A stretch of DNA of 13,492 nt from Paraprevotella sp. (lineage in GTDB: Bacteria; Bacteroidota; Bacteroidia; Bacteroidales; Bacteroidaceae), in NCBI GenBank assembly GCA_021205005.1, contig JAJPYK010000264.1, forward strand, positions 1 to 13,492, read 5' to 3'. A program made the translations under genes and the position numbers. Of the stretch, positions 7,596 to 13,492 are shown in pieces. The number at the start of each line of letters is the position of its first letter. The first letter of the stretch is position 1. The notes under the pieces were generated by a model. That model worked only from the letters and a program-made list of their open reading frames with translations, ran no database searches and was not told where the DNA came from.

Positions 7596-9404
7596 ATGAG
7601 TACACAGAACGCCAATCAGACCCGGCTGTGGACATGTTCTTTCCTAAAGATCTGCCTGGTCAACTTCTTCATTTTCGTCAATTTCCACGCCTTACTGCCC
7701 ACCTTCCCCTTCTTCGTCACCTATTTGGGCGGCGACGCCGTAGCCATCGGCCTGGCCACGGCCCTGTTCAGCTTGGCCTCCATCGTCTCGCGCCCCTTTG
7801 CGGGATGGCTGGTCGACACCAAAGGCCGTTGCGCCCGGCTCGTGCTCGGATTGATCGGCATGGCACTTATCCCTATGGGCTACTTCGTATCCTCCGGCAT
7901 CGCGCTGGCCGTCATTCTGCGTACCGCCCACGGCGCCTTTCACGCCGCCTCCAGCAATGCTTCGTCCACGTGGGTTACCGATATCCTCCCCCATAACCGC
8001 ATGGGCGAAGGATTGGGCATGTACGGCCTCTCCATGGCCGTGTCCACCGCCGTGGCTCCGGGCCTCGGCCTGGCCGTGATGAACACATGGGGATTCCGCC
8101 CGCTGTTCGCCGTGGCTACATTGGCGGCCCTCCTGGCCCTGCTCATCGGCCTCAGCATCAAAAACCGCAACTATACGTTATCCACGCAACCTCTGAAACT
8201 GAACGGACTGGTTGAACGCATGTCCTTACCGGCCGCCATCACTCAGTTCTTCTTCATGATAGCCTATGGCGTAGTAGAAGTCTACGTGGCCATCTATGCC
8301 ACCACCCACGGATTGCCCGGCGGAGGCATCTACTTTATTTTCATCGCCATAGCTACCGTACTGGCCAGAGTTCTTCTGGGACGGACGGTAGACCGTTACG
8401 GAGAAAGCCGTCTGGTCTACACCGGCAACGCTGCCATCATCCTCGGCATCCTGCTCCTGATTTTCGCTCACAATACTCCCTGCTACATTCTGTCGGCTCT
8501 CCTGCTCGGATACAGTTTCGGGGCCATACAACCCTCATTGCAAACCATGGCCATGCACGCCGTAGCACCGGAAAGGCGCGGGGCAGCCAGTTCCACCTTT
8601 TTCGTGGCCTTCTATTTCGGCATCGCGCTCGGCGGATTCCTGGCCGGACTGTTGGTCAAATACTTCGGCTATGACATCATGTTTCTGGTCATATCCGTTT
8701 CCTGCGTCATCTCGGGGGCATATTACTATATATTCGGACGCAATCACGCCTCATCGCTCAATCCGCACAGGCGCGCCACAGCTTTCGCCCCGGCGGAAAG
8801 CATTCCCGCAACCGATACCCAAGCGTCTCCGTTCATCATCACCATCTCGCGCGAATACGGTAGCGGAGGTCATGAGATCGGACAGCTTCTGGCCCGGAAA
8901 TTGGGAATAAAACTCTACGACCGGAATTTCATCACGCTGACAGCAAAGGAAAGCGGATTGAATGAGGAGGTGGTGAAAGAGAACGAACAGATCGTAGACC
9001 GTCCGATCTTGTACGACGATCCGGTGCAAACGGCCATGTTCCAAGCCCAAAGCCGGCTCATACAGCAGATAGCCCGACAAGAATCCTGCGTGATCATAGG
9101 GCGTTTGGCCAACTTCGTCCTGAAAGACCGCCCCAATTGTATGCACATCTTCATCTATGCGCCTGCGGATTATCGCATGCGCCACATTATTTCAGAATAC
9201 GGAGTGAAAGAGTCGGACGCGGATGCCGTCCTGCATCGTACCGACCGTGAACGCCGCATGCACTGTCTGCACTACACGGGTCATCCTTGGGGCGACCGTC
9301 ATTATTACGATCTCATGATAGACAGCGCCTTGCTCGGCAATGAGGGTACTGCCGAGATGATAGGTAATATGGTTGTCGAACAATTCCACGTTCAGGCGAA
9401 ATAA
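7596..9404 (+). CDS. MFS transporter fused to cytidylate-kinase-like domain
   Basis: This is a single uninterrupted 602-residue frame with two modules. Residues about 12-382 form a 12-helix major facilitator: a hydrophobic first helix (VNFFIFVNFHALLPTFPFF), a motif-A-like loop GWLVDTKGR at 70-78, a second related loop LGRTVDRYGESR at 261-272, and alternating hydrophobic helices to GAYYYIF. The substrate is unknown. After a hydrophilic Ala/Pro/Ser linker (383-411), residues 413-600 match the cytidylate-kinase-like family (Cytidylate_kin2): P-loop SREYGSGGHEIG at 418-429, YDRNFI, AKESGL, IIGRLANFVLKDRPN, a lid-like RTDRERR, YTGHPWGD and YDLMIDSALLG. This domain is complete and faces the cytoplasm by topology. 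There is no Met between residues 363 and 480, so an independent kinase start is unlikely. Whether it phosphorylates CMP is not shown. Confidence 0.9.
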   Translation: MSTQNANQTRLWTCSFLKICLVNFFIFVNFHALLPTFPFFVTYLGGDAVAIGLATALFSLASIVSRPFAGWLVDTKGRCARLVLGLIGMALIPMGYFVSSGIALAVILRTAHGAFHAASSNASSTWVTDILPHNRMGEGLGMYGLSMAVSTAVAPGLGLAVMNTWGFRPLFAVATLAALLALLIGLSIKNRNYTLSTQPLKLNGLVERMSLPAAITQFFFMIAYGVVEVYVAIYATTHGLPGGGIYFIFIAIATVLARVLLGRTVDRYGESRLVYTGNAAIILGILLLIFAHNTPCYILSALLLGYSFGAIQPSLQTMAMHAVAPERRGAASSTFFVAFYFGIALGGFLAGLLVKYFGYDIMFLVISVSCVISGAYYYIFGRNHASSLNPHRRATAFAPAESIPATDTQASPFIITISREYGSGGHEIGQLLARKLGIKLYDRNFITLTAKESGLNEEVVKENEQIVDRPILYDDPVQTAMFQAQSRLIQQIARQESCVIIGRLANFVLKDRPNCMHIFIYAPADYRMRHIISEYGVKESDADAVLHRTDRERRMHCLHYTGHPWGDRHYYDLMIDSALLGNEGTAEMIGNMVVEQFHVQAK

Positions 9405-9441
9405 GCCCGGACGAGAAAGGTATCTTTTCGTGACAGTACGG

Positions 9442-9509
9442 TCTGCGGAGTTTTTTTCTGCGGAGAATGATTTCGCGTTCTGCGGAGAAAAAAAATCCAT
9501 TCTGCGCCG
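9442..9509 (+). repeat. Short tandem repeat TCTGCGGAG, mostly 22-nt period
   Basis: Exact TCTGCGGAG copies begin at 9442, 9457 and 9479, and a diverged copy TCTGCGCCG begins at 9501. The last three are spaced exactly 22 nt apart; the first step is 15 nt. Between them lie A- or T-rich spacers. The last copy forms a stem with GGCGCA at 9525-9530 (TGCGCC 9503-9508; extended by TTC/GAA with a bulged A). It sits 38 nt after the upstream stop codon. It may be a dispersed Bacteroides intergenic repeat or an RNA 3' structure. It is not CRISPR: units and spacers are too short. Confidence 0.65.
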
Positions 9510-9667
9510 AAAAACAAATCGAAAGGCGCAAGAAAAATCCGGCGCATCCGGTCCCACCCTTATTAATTTGAGAATCAAACAGATATAAAACAAAGAAAGA
9601 CGAGGTTTATCCGGATCGATCCATGGCCGATTTCTTTACAAAACGACGTCGGCTTTTCTATGGACAC

Positions 9668-9699
9668 AAAAAAACGCCCGAATGTTCGGGAGTTTTTTT
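9668..9699. terminator. Bidirectional intrinsic terminator
   Basis: Seven A (9668-9674) and seven T (9693-9699) flank a GC stem: CCCGA (9677-9681) pairs with TCGGG (9686-9690) around ATGT, with C9675-G9692 also paired and one G-A mismatch. The symmetry means a U-tract follows the hairpin on both strands. It lies 41 nt beyond the nqrF stop, so it should end the leftward nqr transcript, and it should equally end rightward transcription from the transporter-kinase gene. Confidence 0.88.
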
Positions 9700-9740
9700 A
9701 TGCAGCCAAAAGGCTTCGGGCACGGACAGGCCTTTCAGGA

Positions 9741-11009
9741 CTATCCGCCGAAGTTATCGTACATGATGGATTCGGGATCCACGCCGAGGCTGTCGAGCAT
9801 GTTGACCACGGCCTTCGACATCGGGCCGGGGCCGCACATGTAATACTCAATATCTTCGGGAGCCTCGTGGTCTTTCAGATAAGTCTCATACATGACATTG
9901 TGGACAAAACCCGGAGTGTACTTCACACCTGCGGCATCGGCAGCAGGATCCGGACGGTCCAAAGCCAAGTGGAAGTGGAAGTTGGTGAAGTCCTTCTCCA
10001 GATTGAGGAAGTCCTCCAGATAGAACACTTCGTTCAACGCACGTGCACCGTAGAAATAGTGCATCTCACGATCCCGAGTGTTCAACGTCTTGGTCATGTG
10101 CATGATCTGCGCACGCAAGGGAGCCATACCGGCACCTCCGCCGACCCAAATCATTTCTTTCTTACTGTCGAAGTGAGGATGGAAATCTCCGTAAGGTCCG
10201 CTCATCACAACTTTATCTCCCGGTTTCAGCGTGAAGATATAGGACGAAGCGATACCCGGATTGACGTCCATAAAGCCGCTACGGTCGGGTTTGAAGGGAG
10301 GAGTGGCGATACGTACGGTCAGCATGAATACGTCGCCCTCTGCCGGATAGTTGGCCATGGAGTAAGCTCTCACGGTAGGTTCGGGATTGACGCACTTCAA
10401 CGGGAAAAGCCCGAACTTCTTCCATGCCGGCAGATATTCGTCGCCGATCAGACTCTTGTCTATATCCTTGTCATAGTCCATCGTAAAGGGCGGGATCTTG
10501 ATCTGCGCATACGAACCGGGCAGGAAATCCATGTGCGCACCGGCGGGCAACTGCACCTTGAATTCCTTGATAAACGTAGCCACATTCTTGTTGCTGATGA
10601 CCTTACATTCGTATTCTTTCACGCCCAGCACGGATTCGGGCACTTTGATTTCCAAATCGCCTTTCACCTTGCACTGGCATCCCAGACGCCAATGGTCTTT
10701 GATCTGTTTGCGGGTGAAATGTCCCTTCTCAGAGTCTAAAATCTCACAGCCTCCTGCAATCACCTGGCACTTGCACTGTCCGCAGGATCCTTTTCCTCCG
10801 CAAGCCGAAGACAAATAAATGCCCTGAGCCGACAGGGTGGAAAGCAGACTGTCGCCCTGCCCTACGGAAATCGTCTTGTCTCCGTTAATCGTAATGTTCA
10901 CGTTTCCGCTCGGAGACAAATACTTCTTGGCCACCAGCAAAATGATCACCAAAAGAATAATTGTGACGAGGAATACGCCAATGCTCGCTAAAATAAAATT
11001 AATATCCAT
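9741..11009 (-). CDS. nqrF: Na+-translocating NADH:quinone reductase subunit F
   Basis: NqrF is the NADH-oxidising entry subunit of Na+-NQR: NADH reduces FAD, and electrons pass to a 2Fe-2S centre, then into the membrane subunits. It has 422 residues. One N-terminal membrane helix (about 5-27) anchors it. A ferredoxin domain (about 36-128) carries Cys70, Cys76, Cys79 and Cys111, the family's cluster ligands. The FAD domain has RAYSMAN at 214-220. The NADH domain has GGGAGMAP at 290-297 and MCGPGPM with Cys392, ending in the usual aromatic/Gly tail DNFGG. It is the last gene of the leftward operon, 18 nt after nqrE. A purine-rich AAGGAAAGGA precedes the ATG. A terminator follows 41 nt beyond its stop. 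Confidence 0.97.
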   Translation of the reverse strand: MDINFILASIGVFLVTIILLVIILLVAKKYLSPSGNVNITINGDKTISVGQGDSLLSTLSAQGIYLSSACGGKGSCGQCKCQVIAGGCEILDSEKGHFTRKQIKDHWRLGCQCKVKGDLEIKVPESVLGVKEYECKVISNKNVATFIKEFKVQLPAGAHMDFLPGSYAQIKIPPFTMDYDKDIDKSLIGDEYLPAWKKFGLFPLKCVNPEPTVRAYSMANYPAEGDVFMLTVRIATPPFKPDRSGFMDVNPGIASSYIFTLKPGDKVVMSGPYGDFHPHFDSKKEMIWVGGGAGMAPLRAQIMHMTKTLNTRDREMHYFYGARALNEVFYLEDFLNLEKDFTNFHFHLALDRPDPAADAAGVKYTPGFVHNVMYETYLKDHEAPEDIEYYMCGPGPMSKAVVNMLDSLGVDPESIMYDNFGG

Positions 11010-11027
11010 TGTACTATTCCTTTCCTT

Positions 11028-11654
11028 TTAAATACTTAAACCGGAGAAACACATAAAGGCCATCGCCATCAGCCCTACGGTAATGAAGGTGATACCTAAG
11101 CCCTGCAAAGGTTTGGGCACATCGGTATAAGCCATCTTTTCGCGAATGGCGGCAAGGGAAACGATGGCCAACAGCCAACCGATACCCGATCCCAAGGCAT
11201 ACGCAATAGAATCCCAAACGTTTGAAATCGCCTGCGTACTGGTGGCAGGGTCCATCGTAATTCTCTGCTGCATGAACAAAGAGGCACCCATGATGGCGCA
11301 GTTCACGGCAATCAGAGGCAGGAAGATACCCAGCGCTGCGTAAAGCGAAGGTGAAAAACGCTCCACCACCATCTCCACCAACTGCGTAATACCCGCAATC
11401 ACGGCAATGAACAGGATAAAGGACAGATAGGATAAATCTATGCCGAGGATTCCGTTCTCGCTCAACACTTTCGTCTGCAACAGATAATCCACCGGAACCG
11501 TCACGACCAGCACAAAGGTCACGGCAATACCCAATCCGATTGCAGTCTTCACATTCTTAGATACGGCCAAGTAAGAACACATACCCAAGAAGAAAGCGAA
11601 TATCATATTGTCCACGAATATCGAGCGGACAAACAAACTAAAAAAATGTTCCAT
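11028..11654 (-). CDS. nqrE: Na+-translocating NADH:quinone reductase subunit E
   Basis: NqrE is an integral membrane subunit that pairs pseudo-symmetrically with NqrD. Together they hold the intramembrane iron site (Fe or 2Fe-2S, coordinated by two Cys from each) that relays electrons between NqrF and the NqrC flavin. The protein has 208 residues and about six hydrophobic helices. The conserved Cys are Cys26 in [11 protein letters not shown] and Cys119 in [11 protein letters not shown], and the [16 protein letters not shown] start is characteristic of E rather than D. It lies 32 nt after nqrD, the largest gap within this operon, and 18 nt before nqrF. Length and motifs are normal. Rnf subunit A is the nearest alternative, but the operon context and NqrF sequence decide for Nqr. 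Confidence 0.96.
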   Translation of the reverse strand: MEHFFSLFVRSIFVDNMIFAFFLGMCSYLAVSKNVKTAIGLGIAVTFVLVVTVPVDYLLQTKVLSENGILGIDLSYLSFILFIAVIAGITQLVEMVVERFSPSLYAALGIFLPLIAVNCAIMGASLFMQQRITMDPATSTQAISNVWDSIAYALGSGIGWLLAIVSLAAIREKMAYTDVPKPLQGLGITFITVGLMAMAFMCFSGLSI

Positions 11655-11686
11655 ATTACTTTTCTTTCTGATTCAGGTTGTAATCG

Positions 11687-12322
11687 TTACTTCTTCTCCT
11701 CTTTTTTCTCGTTATAGGCGCGGTGTACCCAGATGACGCAGCCTAACAGGATCAAAGCCATAGCCGGCATCGTCATCATACCGTTGTTCATATAGCCCAT
11801 CTTGTAGAAGCCCTCAGGGATAATCTGAAAGCCCAGCAAGGAGCCGTTGCCCAGAAATTCGCGCACCGTTCCGACGATGACCAGCACCAGGGCATAGCCC
11901 AAACCGTTTCCGATACCGTCGAGAAAACTTTCCCACGGGCAGTTCATCATGGCAAAAGCTTCGAGACGCCCCATCAAAATACAGTTCGTAATGATCAGAC
12001 CGACATAGACCGACAATTGCACACTGACGTCATAAGCAAAAGCTTTCAACACCAGGCTCACGATTGTCACCAAAGCCGCAACCACAACCAACTGTACAAT
12101 GATACGGATACGGTTCGGTATCGTCTTGCGTATCAAAGAAATAATCAGATTGGAAAAAGCCGTGATCACAGTCACCGACAAGCCCATGACTATGGCAGGT
12201 TTCATCTGCGAAGTGACGGCCAAAGCCGAACAGATACCCAGCACCTGTACTGCGATCGGATTATTGAGGTTAAGGGGCGACGAGAAAACTTCTTTATTCT
12301 CTTTAGAAAATAACTTGCTCAT
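11687..12322 (-). CDS. nqrD: Na+-translocating NADH:quinone reductase subunit D
   Basis: NqrD is the membrane partner of NqrE in the Na+ pump. It has 211 residues with about six hydrophobic helices. Cys31 in LGICSALAVTSQMK and Cys114 in TNCILMGRLEAFAM are the two iron-site ligands in NqrD-type proteins. The N-terminus includes NNPIAVQVLGICSALAV, typical of NqrD, and the C-terminus is a charged cytoplasmic tail ending in a Lys/Glu run. A perfect GGAGGT sits 5 nt upstream of the ATG, unusually strong for this group. nqrC ends 13 nt upstream. Nothing is truncated. Confidence 0.96.
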   Translation of the reverse strand: MSKLFSKENKEVFSSPLNLNNPIAVQVLGICSALAVTSQMKPAIVMGLSVTVITAFSNLIISLIRKTIPNRIRIIVQLVVVAALVTIVSLVLKAFAYDVSVQLSVYVGLIITNCILMGRLEAFAMMNCPWESFLDGIGNGLGYALVLVIVGTVREFLGNGSLLGFQIIPEGFYKMGYMNNGMMTMPAMALILLGCVIWVHRAYNEKKEEKK

Positions 12323-12327
12323 ATCTT

Positions 12328-12333
12328 ACCTCC
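12328..12333 (-). promoter_or_regulatory. Strong Shine-Dalgarno before nqrD
   Basis: On the minus strand, GGAGGT (12333 down to 12328) ends 5 nt before the nqrD ATG and starts 2 nt after the nqrC stop codon. The other starts in this window have AT-rich or only purine-rich upstream regions, so nqrD may be translated independently and efficiently. This supports the chosen start at 12322. Confidence 0.7.
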
Positions 12334-12335
12334 TT

Positions 12336-13196
12336 TTATTCGTTAGTATTTAAAAATGTCATAAAACGCACCAGACAGTCTTTCAGCATGGCGTTCACTC
12401 CGTTTGAAGTCAGCGTCGCACCGGTAATCGCATCGCAACGGCTGTCGTCAGACAGTCCGTTGACCGTCTTGCCTTTTTTCACCACGCTGATAGCCACGGC
12501 CGATCTGTCGGCGTTCATCAGCTTCTTGCCTTCGAACTGTTTCTGGAACTTGTCATATTCGGTGATGAGTGCGCCCAAACCGGCCGTTTCACCCTTATGG
12601 GAAAAGTACACGCCGTAAATGGTATTCTTGTCGGCATTCAATGCCACATATCCCCAAATGGCATCCCATAGTCCCTTACCGGTTACGGGAATGACATACT
12701 TCGTTTCGCCGTTCACCTTGCACACATACAAGGGAAGATTCTTTTCCGAGATGTTCTTGTCTTCTACGGCAAAGCCGTCGGCATCTTTGGAAGCTCCCTT
12801 TTTGATCACATTGCCATCCTTGTCGATGATTTCGTCAGCCACGATCACTTCTTCGTATTTCTTCTCTACATCGGCTTTCTCCACATTGCGCAGATTCAAA
12901 GCCGCCAGGATCTGACTTTTCTTGTCGATGCGGACATTCGCCGTAGACTGCGGCTCCAGAATCTTGGATACGAAAGCCAGCAAAAATGCCACGATGATCA
13001 CTACAACACAAGAATATATAATCGTATAGGTATTGCCGTCCGTATTCAGGCCTTTCTTAGCAGGCTTCTCCGCTTCCGTCCCCGCGATTTCCTCAAATTT
13101 GGAAGCGGGAGCTTGGCATGCCGGACATTTTTCAGGCGCGGCGTCACCCTCGTGAATGTAGCCGCACACGCTGCATTTGAATTTCTTTGTAGCCAT
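12336..13196 (-). CDS. nqrC: Na+-translocating NADH:quinone reductase subunit C with N-terminal rubredoxin-like domain
   Basis: NqrC carries one of the covalently bound FMN cofactors of the Na+ pump. It has 286 residues. Residues 1-36 form a rubredoxin-like metal ribbon: [11 protein letters not shown] with Cys8 and Cys11, and [13 protein letters not shown] with Cys24 and Cys27, closely resembling the C-terminal domain of rubrerythrins. A Lys/Glu linker (37-54) leads to a single membrane helix (about 57-79). The extracytoplasmic flavin domain follows, including the [11 protein letters not shown] segment, GETAGLGA, and the FMN-attachment motif DAITGAT with acceptor Thr261. Lys44, Lys47 and Lys48 before the helix suggest the N-terminus is cytoplasmic. 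The next Met is residue 228, so the rubredoxin part cannot be skipped using an ATG start. A moderate AAGGA lies just upstream. Ordinary NqrC starts at or just before the membrane helix, so the ribbon is an added domain. Confidence 0.95.
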   Translation of the reverse strand: MATKKFKCSVCGYIHEGDAAPEKCPACQAPASKFEEIAGTEAEKPAKKGLNTDGNTYTIIYSCVVVIIVAFLLAFVSKILEPQSTANVRIDKKSQILAALNLRNVEKADVEKKYEEVIVADEIIDKDGNVIKKGASKDADGFAVEDKNISEKNLPLYVCKVNGETKYVIPVTGKGLWDAIWGYVALNADKNTIYGVYFSHKGETAGLGALITEYDKFQKQFEGKKLMNADRSAVAISVVKKGKTVNGLSDDSRCDAITGATLTSNGVNAMLKDCLVRFMTFLNTNE

Positions 13197-13208
13197 AGTT
13201 CCTTTTTA

Positions 13209-13492
13209 TTATTTTTTAATTGCACGTTTAGCACGCCGGTCGATATTGCTCTGAATGACAAAGTAGTCGATCAACGGTGCAAACAGGTTCATCAACAAGA
13301 TGGCCAGCATCATACCTTCGGGATAGCCCGGATTTAGAACTCGGATAATAATGGCCATGGCTCCGATGAGGAAACCGTAAATGTACTTACCGGTCTCCGT
13401 GCGGGCCGAAGTCACAGGATCGGTAGCCATGAAGACGGCACCGAAACAAAAACCGCCCTGAACCAGATGTTGATACCAAGGCAAGTGAGCGC
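13209..13492 (-). CDS. nqrB: Na+-translocating NADH:quinone reductase subunit B (partial, C-terminal end)
   Basis: Only the last 94 codons or so are inside the window; the gene continues past the right edge. The visible part reads [25 protein letters not shown], followed by [17 protein letters not shown] and [21 protein letters not shown]. This matches the C-terminal transmembrane helices of NqrB, which carries a covalent FMN, binds riboflavin and quinone, and forms the main Na+ path in the complex. The FMN-attachment threonine motif lies upstream and is not visible. The stop is 12 nt before the nqrC start. The basic tail [12 protein letters not shown] is expected on the cytoplasmic side. nqrA is presumably the next gene beyond the edge. 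Confidence 0.95.
   Translation of the reverse strand, partial: AHLPWYQHLVQGGFCFGAVFMATDPVTSARTETGKYIYGFLIGAMAIIIRVLNPGYPEGMMLAILLMNLFAPLIDYFVIQSNIDRRAKRAIKK

Larger units (their letters stand above)
9405..9740. other. 336-nt convergent intergenic region
   Basis: This gap separates the transporter-kinase stop from the nqrF stop. It holds a cluster of TCTGCGGAG repeats (9442-9509), a bulged hairpin (9500-9534), a 10-nt palindrome GGATCGATCC (9613-9622), a weak stem GCCGA/TCGGC (9626-9630 with 9649-9653) followed by TTTT, and a strong terminator (9668-9699). Open frames crossing it on both strands have repeat-derived composition (FFSAE/FCGEKK-type) and no recognisable domains, so no gene is called. 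I see no convincing promoter. Confidence 0.7.

Noticed and set aside
9411..9431. Hairpin after the transporter-kinase stop as its terminator
   Set aside because: ACGAGAA/TTTTCGT pairs only weakly, with a G-U, and is not followed by a T-run. The stem at 9668-9699 is a far better terminator.
9442..9546. Possible CRISPR array
   Set aside because: The repeated core is only 9 nt with 6-13 nt spacers, no leader or cas genes are present, and spacer lengths do not fit CRISPR.
9192..9593. Minus-strand and plus-strand small frames across the 3' end of the transporter-kinase gene and the repeat (also 9373-9588)
   Set aside because: Their sequences are mostly translated TCTGCGGAG repeats or antisense kinase sequence, with no start context or domain.
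9660..10739. Long plus-strand open frame (359 codons) opposite nqrF
   Set aside because: It starts inside the bidirectional terminator and runs antisense to nqrF. The His/Val/Arg-rich translation has no domain.
13046..13261. Small Cys-containing minus-strand frame overlapping the start of nqrC
   Set aside because: It is an out-of-frame shadow of the nqrB-nqrC junction. The rubredoxin motif is in the nqrC frame.

Overview
The window looks like chromosomal DNA from a member of the Bacteroidales, most likely Bacteroidaceae (Bacteroides/Phocaeicola-like). The reasons are a DUF4835 gene between coaBC and recN, dnaN far from dnaA and leading a coaBC/recN cluster, a TAnnTTTG-type -7 promoter element, mostly AT-rich rather than Shine-Dalgarno start regions, and an Na+-translocating NADH:quinone reductase (Na+-NQR) operon. 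The species cannot be fixed from sequence alone.

Layout. Positions 17-7447 (+) hold a tightly packed six-gene run: dnaN (sliding clamp), a DnaQ-type 3'-5' exonuclease with a C-terminal DUF3820 module, coaBC (coenzyme A synthesis), a secreted DUF4835 protein, recN (double-strand break repair) and a secreted protein joining a degenerate trypsin-like domain to TPR repeats. Gaps are 5-17 nt, and the last pair overlaps by 4 nt (ATGA), so co-transcription is likely. A 148-nt gap (7448-7595) carries a Bacteroides-type -7 element and a leader with competing hairpins. It precedes a 602-codon gene fusing a 12-helix MFS transporter to a complete cytidylate-kinase-like P-loop domain (7596-9404, +). A 336-nt convergent gap (9405-9740) holds a short-period GC/AT tandem repeat and a strong bidirectional terminator.

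Positions 9741-13492 (-) hold most of the nqr operon in the order nqrB (3' end only), C, D, E, F; nqrA should lie beyond the right edge. Together these encode the membrane pump that passes electrons from NADH (NqrF: FAD and 2Fe-2S) through the NqrD/E intramembrane iron site and the covalent FMNs of NqrC and NqrB to quinone, exporting Na+.

Most notable observations: (1) NqrC carries an N-terminal rubredoxin-like zinc/iron-ribbon (Cys8, 11, 24, 27) predicted to lie on the cytoplasmic side, and no other ATG is available to produce an ordinary NqrC; (2) the MFS-cytidylate-kinase-like fusion; (3) its leader with mutually exclusive stems; (4) a protease-like domain without catalytic residues attached to TPRs; (5) a CoaC domain in which the usual substrate-clamp Cys appears to be Ser. 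Most of the window is otherwise ordinary housekeeping sequence, and no clearly new multi-gene system is visible.
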